Source of the DNA: Arthrobacter sp.
GTDB lineage: Bacteria > Actinomycetota > Actinomycetes > Actinomycetales > Micrococcaceae
Direction: 5' to 3'
DNA: 5,767 nucleotides
Assembly: GCA_030147325.1 (NCBI GenBank)
Contig: JASLAA010000061.1
Location: 1-5,767, forward strand
Shown here piece by piece: positions 4,720-5,767 of the stretch (position 1 is the stretch's first letter; each line of letters opens with the position of its first letter). The position numbers and the translations under genes were made by a program. The notes under the pieces are model-generated. The model was given only the letters and a program-made list of their open reading frames with translations, did not search any database and was not told the origin of the DNA.

Positions 4720-5517
4720 TTATCCCCCGATTCCGATGGCCCGCCCGAAGAGGGCGAATCCCACGAAACCGGTGATGTCGATCACCGCGTGCGCGATCAC
4801 CAGCGGCATGACCCGCCGGGTGCGGGTGTAGAACCAGGCGAAGAGCAATCCCATCAGCACGTTCCCGATGAACGGTCCGAACCCCTGGTACAGGTGATAG
4901 CTGCCCCTGACCAGGGAACTCGTGACGATGATCGCGGGCGTGGACCAGCCGAGCTCCCGCAGGCGGATGAACAGGTAGCCGACCACGATGACCTCTTCGA
5001 GCACGGCGTGCCGGACCGCGGAGAGGATGAGCACGGGAATGGTCCACCAGTAGGCGTCGAGCGCGGCCGGCACCAGCGCCGTCGTGATCCCCAGCGCCCT
5101 CCCGCCCGCGTAGACGCCCAGGGTGCCGACGCCGATGATCGCAGCGAGGCCGACGCCGAAGCCGACGGTACGCAGGGGCTTCTCGAGGGTGAGGCCGAGG
5201 CGTCGGAACGCCGAGATCCCGGAGCCGCTGAGCAGGAACAGCACGAGCGCGACGGGCACCAGCGCGAAGAGGATGTTCAGCAGCTGGTAGGTGAGGTCGA
5301 AATAGGGACGTTCGTTCAACACCGGGTTGAGCGTGGTGGTCTGGCCCGCAAGGGGTCCCTGGCTCAGCTTCTCCGCCAGGTTCACGATGGCGTAGACGCC
5401 GGACTGCCCGAGTGACAGCCCGAAGACGATCAGCACTTCGGCGGAGATGCGCCGTCGTGAGCCGGGATCCCCTGAGCGGGCCGAGGAGGACGCAGGTGGA
5501 ACGGACGCGGCAGGCAT
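4720..5517 (-). CDS. CPBP-family intramembrane protease-like membrane protein
   Basis: This is a 265-residue multi-pass membrane protein. After a Ser/Pro/Arg-rich cytoplasmic-type N-terminus (1-24) there are hydrophobic segments near 25-47, 75-97, 117-137, 156-182, 193-204, 214-231 and 237-260. The CPBP (Abi, PF02517) motifs are visible: the Glu pair E174-E175 in AVLEEVIVVGY, His208 in RGSYHLYQG and His243 in IAHAVID. The family includes CAAX-prenyl-protease-like enzymes and proteins linked to bacteriocin immunity; substrate and role are unknown here. The usual motif-1 Arg (EExxxR) is Val here, giving EEVIVVG, although the acidic pair and both His are kept. The ATG at 5515-5517 has AGGA about 8 bases upstream. 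It follows the HutI-like gene on the same strand after 57 bases, so cotranscription is possible, but no functional link to histidine degradation is evident. Confidence 0.88.
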   Translation of the reverse strand: MPAASVPPASSSARSGDPGSRRRISAEVLIVFGLSLGQSGVYAIVNLAEKLSQGPLAGQTTTLNPVLNERPYFDLTYQLLNILFALVPVALVLFLLSGSGISAFRRLGLTLEKPLRTVGFGVGLAAIIGVGTLGVYAGGRALGITTALVPAALDAYWWTIPVLILSAVRHAVLEEVIVVGYLFIRLRELGWSTPAIIVTSSLVRGSYHLYQGFGPFIGNVLMGLLFAWFYTRTRRVMPLVIAHAVIDITGFVGFALFGRAIGIGG

Positions 5518-5574
5518 GGCGCCATCCTGCCAGCGGATGCCGGTGATTCCCAGTCGGTCGGTGTGCGGGCCCGC

Positions 5575-5767
5575 CTATCGCACCCTGTCGCCCGCCCTCC
5601 ACACGCCGTGGACGAGCGGCATCCCGGGACGGTAGGCGAGGTGCGTCGCCGAGGGCGCGTTCAGCAGCTGCAGGTCCGCCCGGTGCCCCACGGCGAGGGA
5701 ACCGACGGCGCGCCGGCCGTCGGCGTCGTCGCCCGTGTGCCGCCGGAGGGCGAGCGCCCCTCCGGCG
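5575..5767 (-). CDS. hutI: Imidazolonepropionase-like amidohydrolase, C-terminal fragment
   Basis: The frame is open from the right window edge to TAG at 5575-5577, giving the last 63 residues. It reads GGALALRR, then VGSLAVGHRADLQLLNAP (a G-x-L-x-x-G-x-x-ADL composite-domain signature of amidohydrolases), and HLAYRPGMPLVHGVWRAGD. The HLAYRPG-PLV--VW-R/K-G ending is characteristic of HutI, which opens the imidazolone ring to N-formimidoylglutamate in histidine degradation. The metal-binding barrel lies outside the window, so activity cannot be checked. No other hut gene is visible here; neighbours off the right edge would test the assignment. A related amidohydrolase is the main alternative. 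Confidence 0.82.
   Translation of the reverse strand, partial: AGGALALRRHTGDDADGRRAVGSLAVGHRADLQLLNAPSATHLAYRPGMPLVHGVWRAGDRVR

Noticed and set aside
4789..5415. 208-codon plus-strand frame opposite the CPBP gene
   Set aside because: It is low-complexity, rich in Asp/Glu/Gln/Arg, and mirrors the codons of a clear membrane protein on the other strand.

Overview
The window is GC-rich, tightly packed bacterial chromosome. It has actinobacterial traits: strong third-position G/C, long antisense shadow reading frames, a GTG start, and a SAM-IV-type riboswitch, a class known mainly from Actinomycetales. A free-living high-GC actinobacterium, perhaps Micrococcaceae (Arthrobacter-like), fits; this is inference from gene style and content, not a database match. 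The content is mostly housekeeping. I see no phage, transposon, CRISPR, tRNA or rRNA.

Layout: (1) 1-282 (+) is the 3' end of an SGNH/GDSL-type hydrolase, followed by a hairpin terminator (319-351) and a CGTT tetranucleotide tandem repeat (357-382). (2) On the minus strand, read from 3561 down to 387, lies a methionine-biosynthesis unit: probable promoter, SAM-IV riboswitch (3294-3411), metY (O-acetylhomoserine sulfhydrylase), metX (homoserine O-acetyltransferase, 6 bp after metY) and a small acidic protein of unknown function (387-629 or 387-677). (3) Divergent from metY, 3562-4203 (+) encodes a VOC/glyoxalase-like protein, possibly translated from a leaderless mRNA. (4) A perfect 17-bp hairpin (4248-4284) separates it from a convergent small cysteine-rich protein, 4294-4581 (-), made of two tandem DUF1540-like four-cysteine units. 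(5) 4720-5517 (-) encodes a CPBP-family membrane protein. (6) The right edge, 5575-5767 (-), holds the C-terminus of an imidazolonepropionase-like amidohydrolase (HutI, histidine degradation).

How the genes work together: MetX acetylates homoserine, and MetY replaces the acetyl group with sulfide to give homocysteine, the methionine precursor. Methionine becomes SAM, which should bind the leader RNA and shut the unit down. The leader lacks a U-tract terminator but contains pairings that could hide the metY ribosome-binding site, so control of translation initiation is the likelier mode.

The points most worth a second look are the leader's competing pairings, the doubled DUF1540 protein with a palindrome-containing upstream region, the uncharacterised gene at the end of the met unit, and AAGCCT/AGGCTT-centred inverted repeats in three intergenic regions, two of which resemble degenerate DtxR/IdeR boxes. 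No clearly new multi-gene system is visible.
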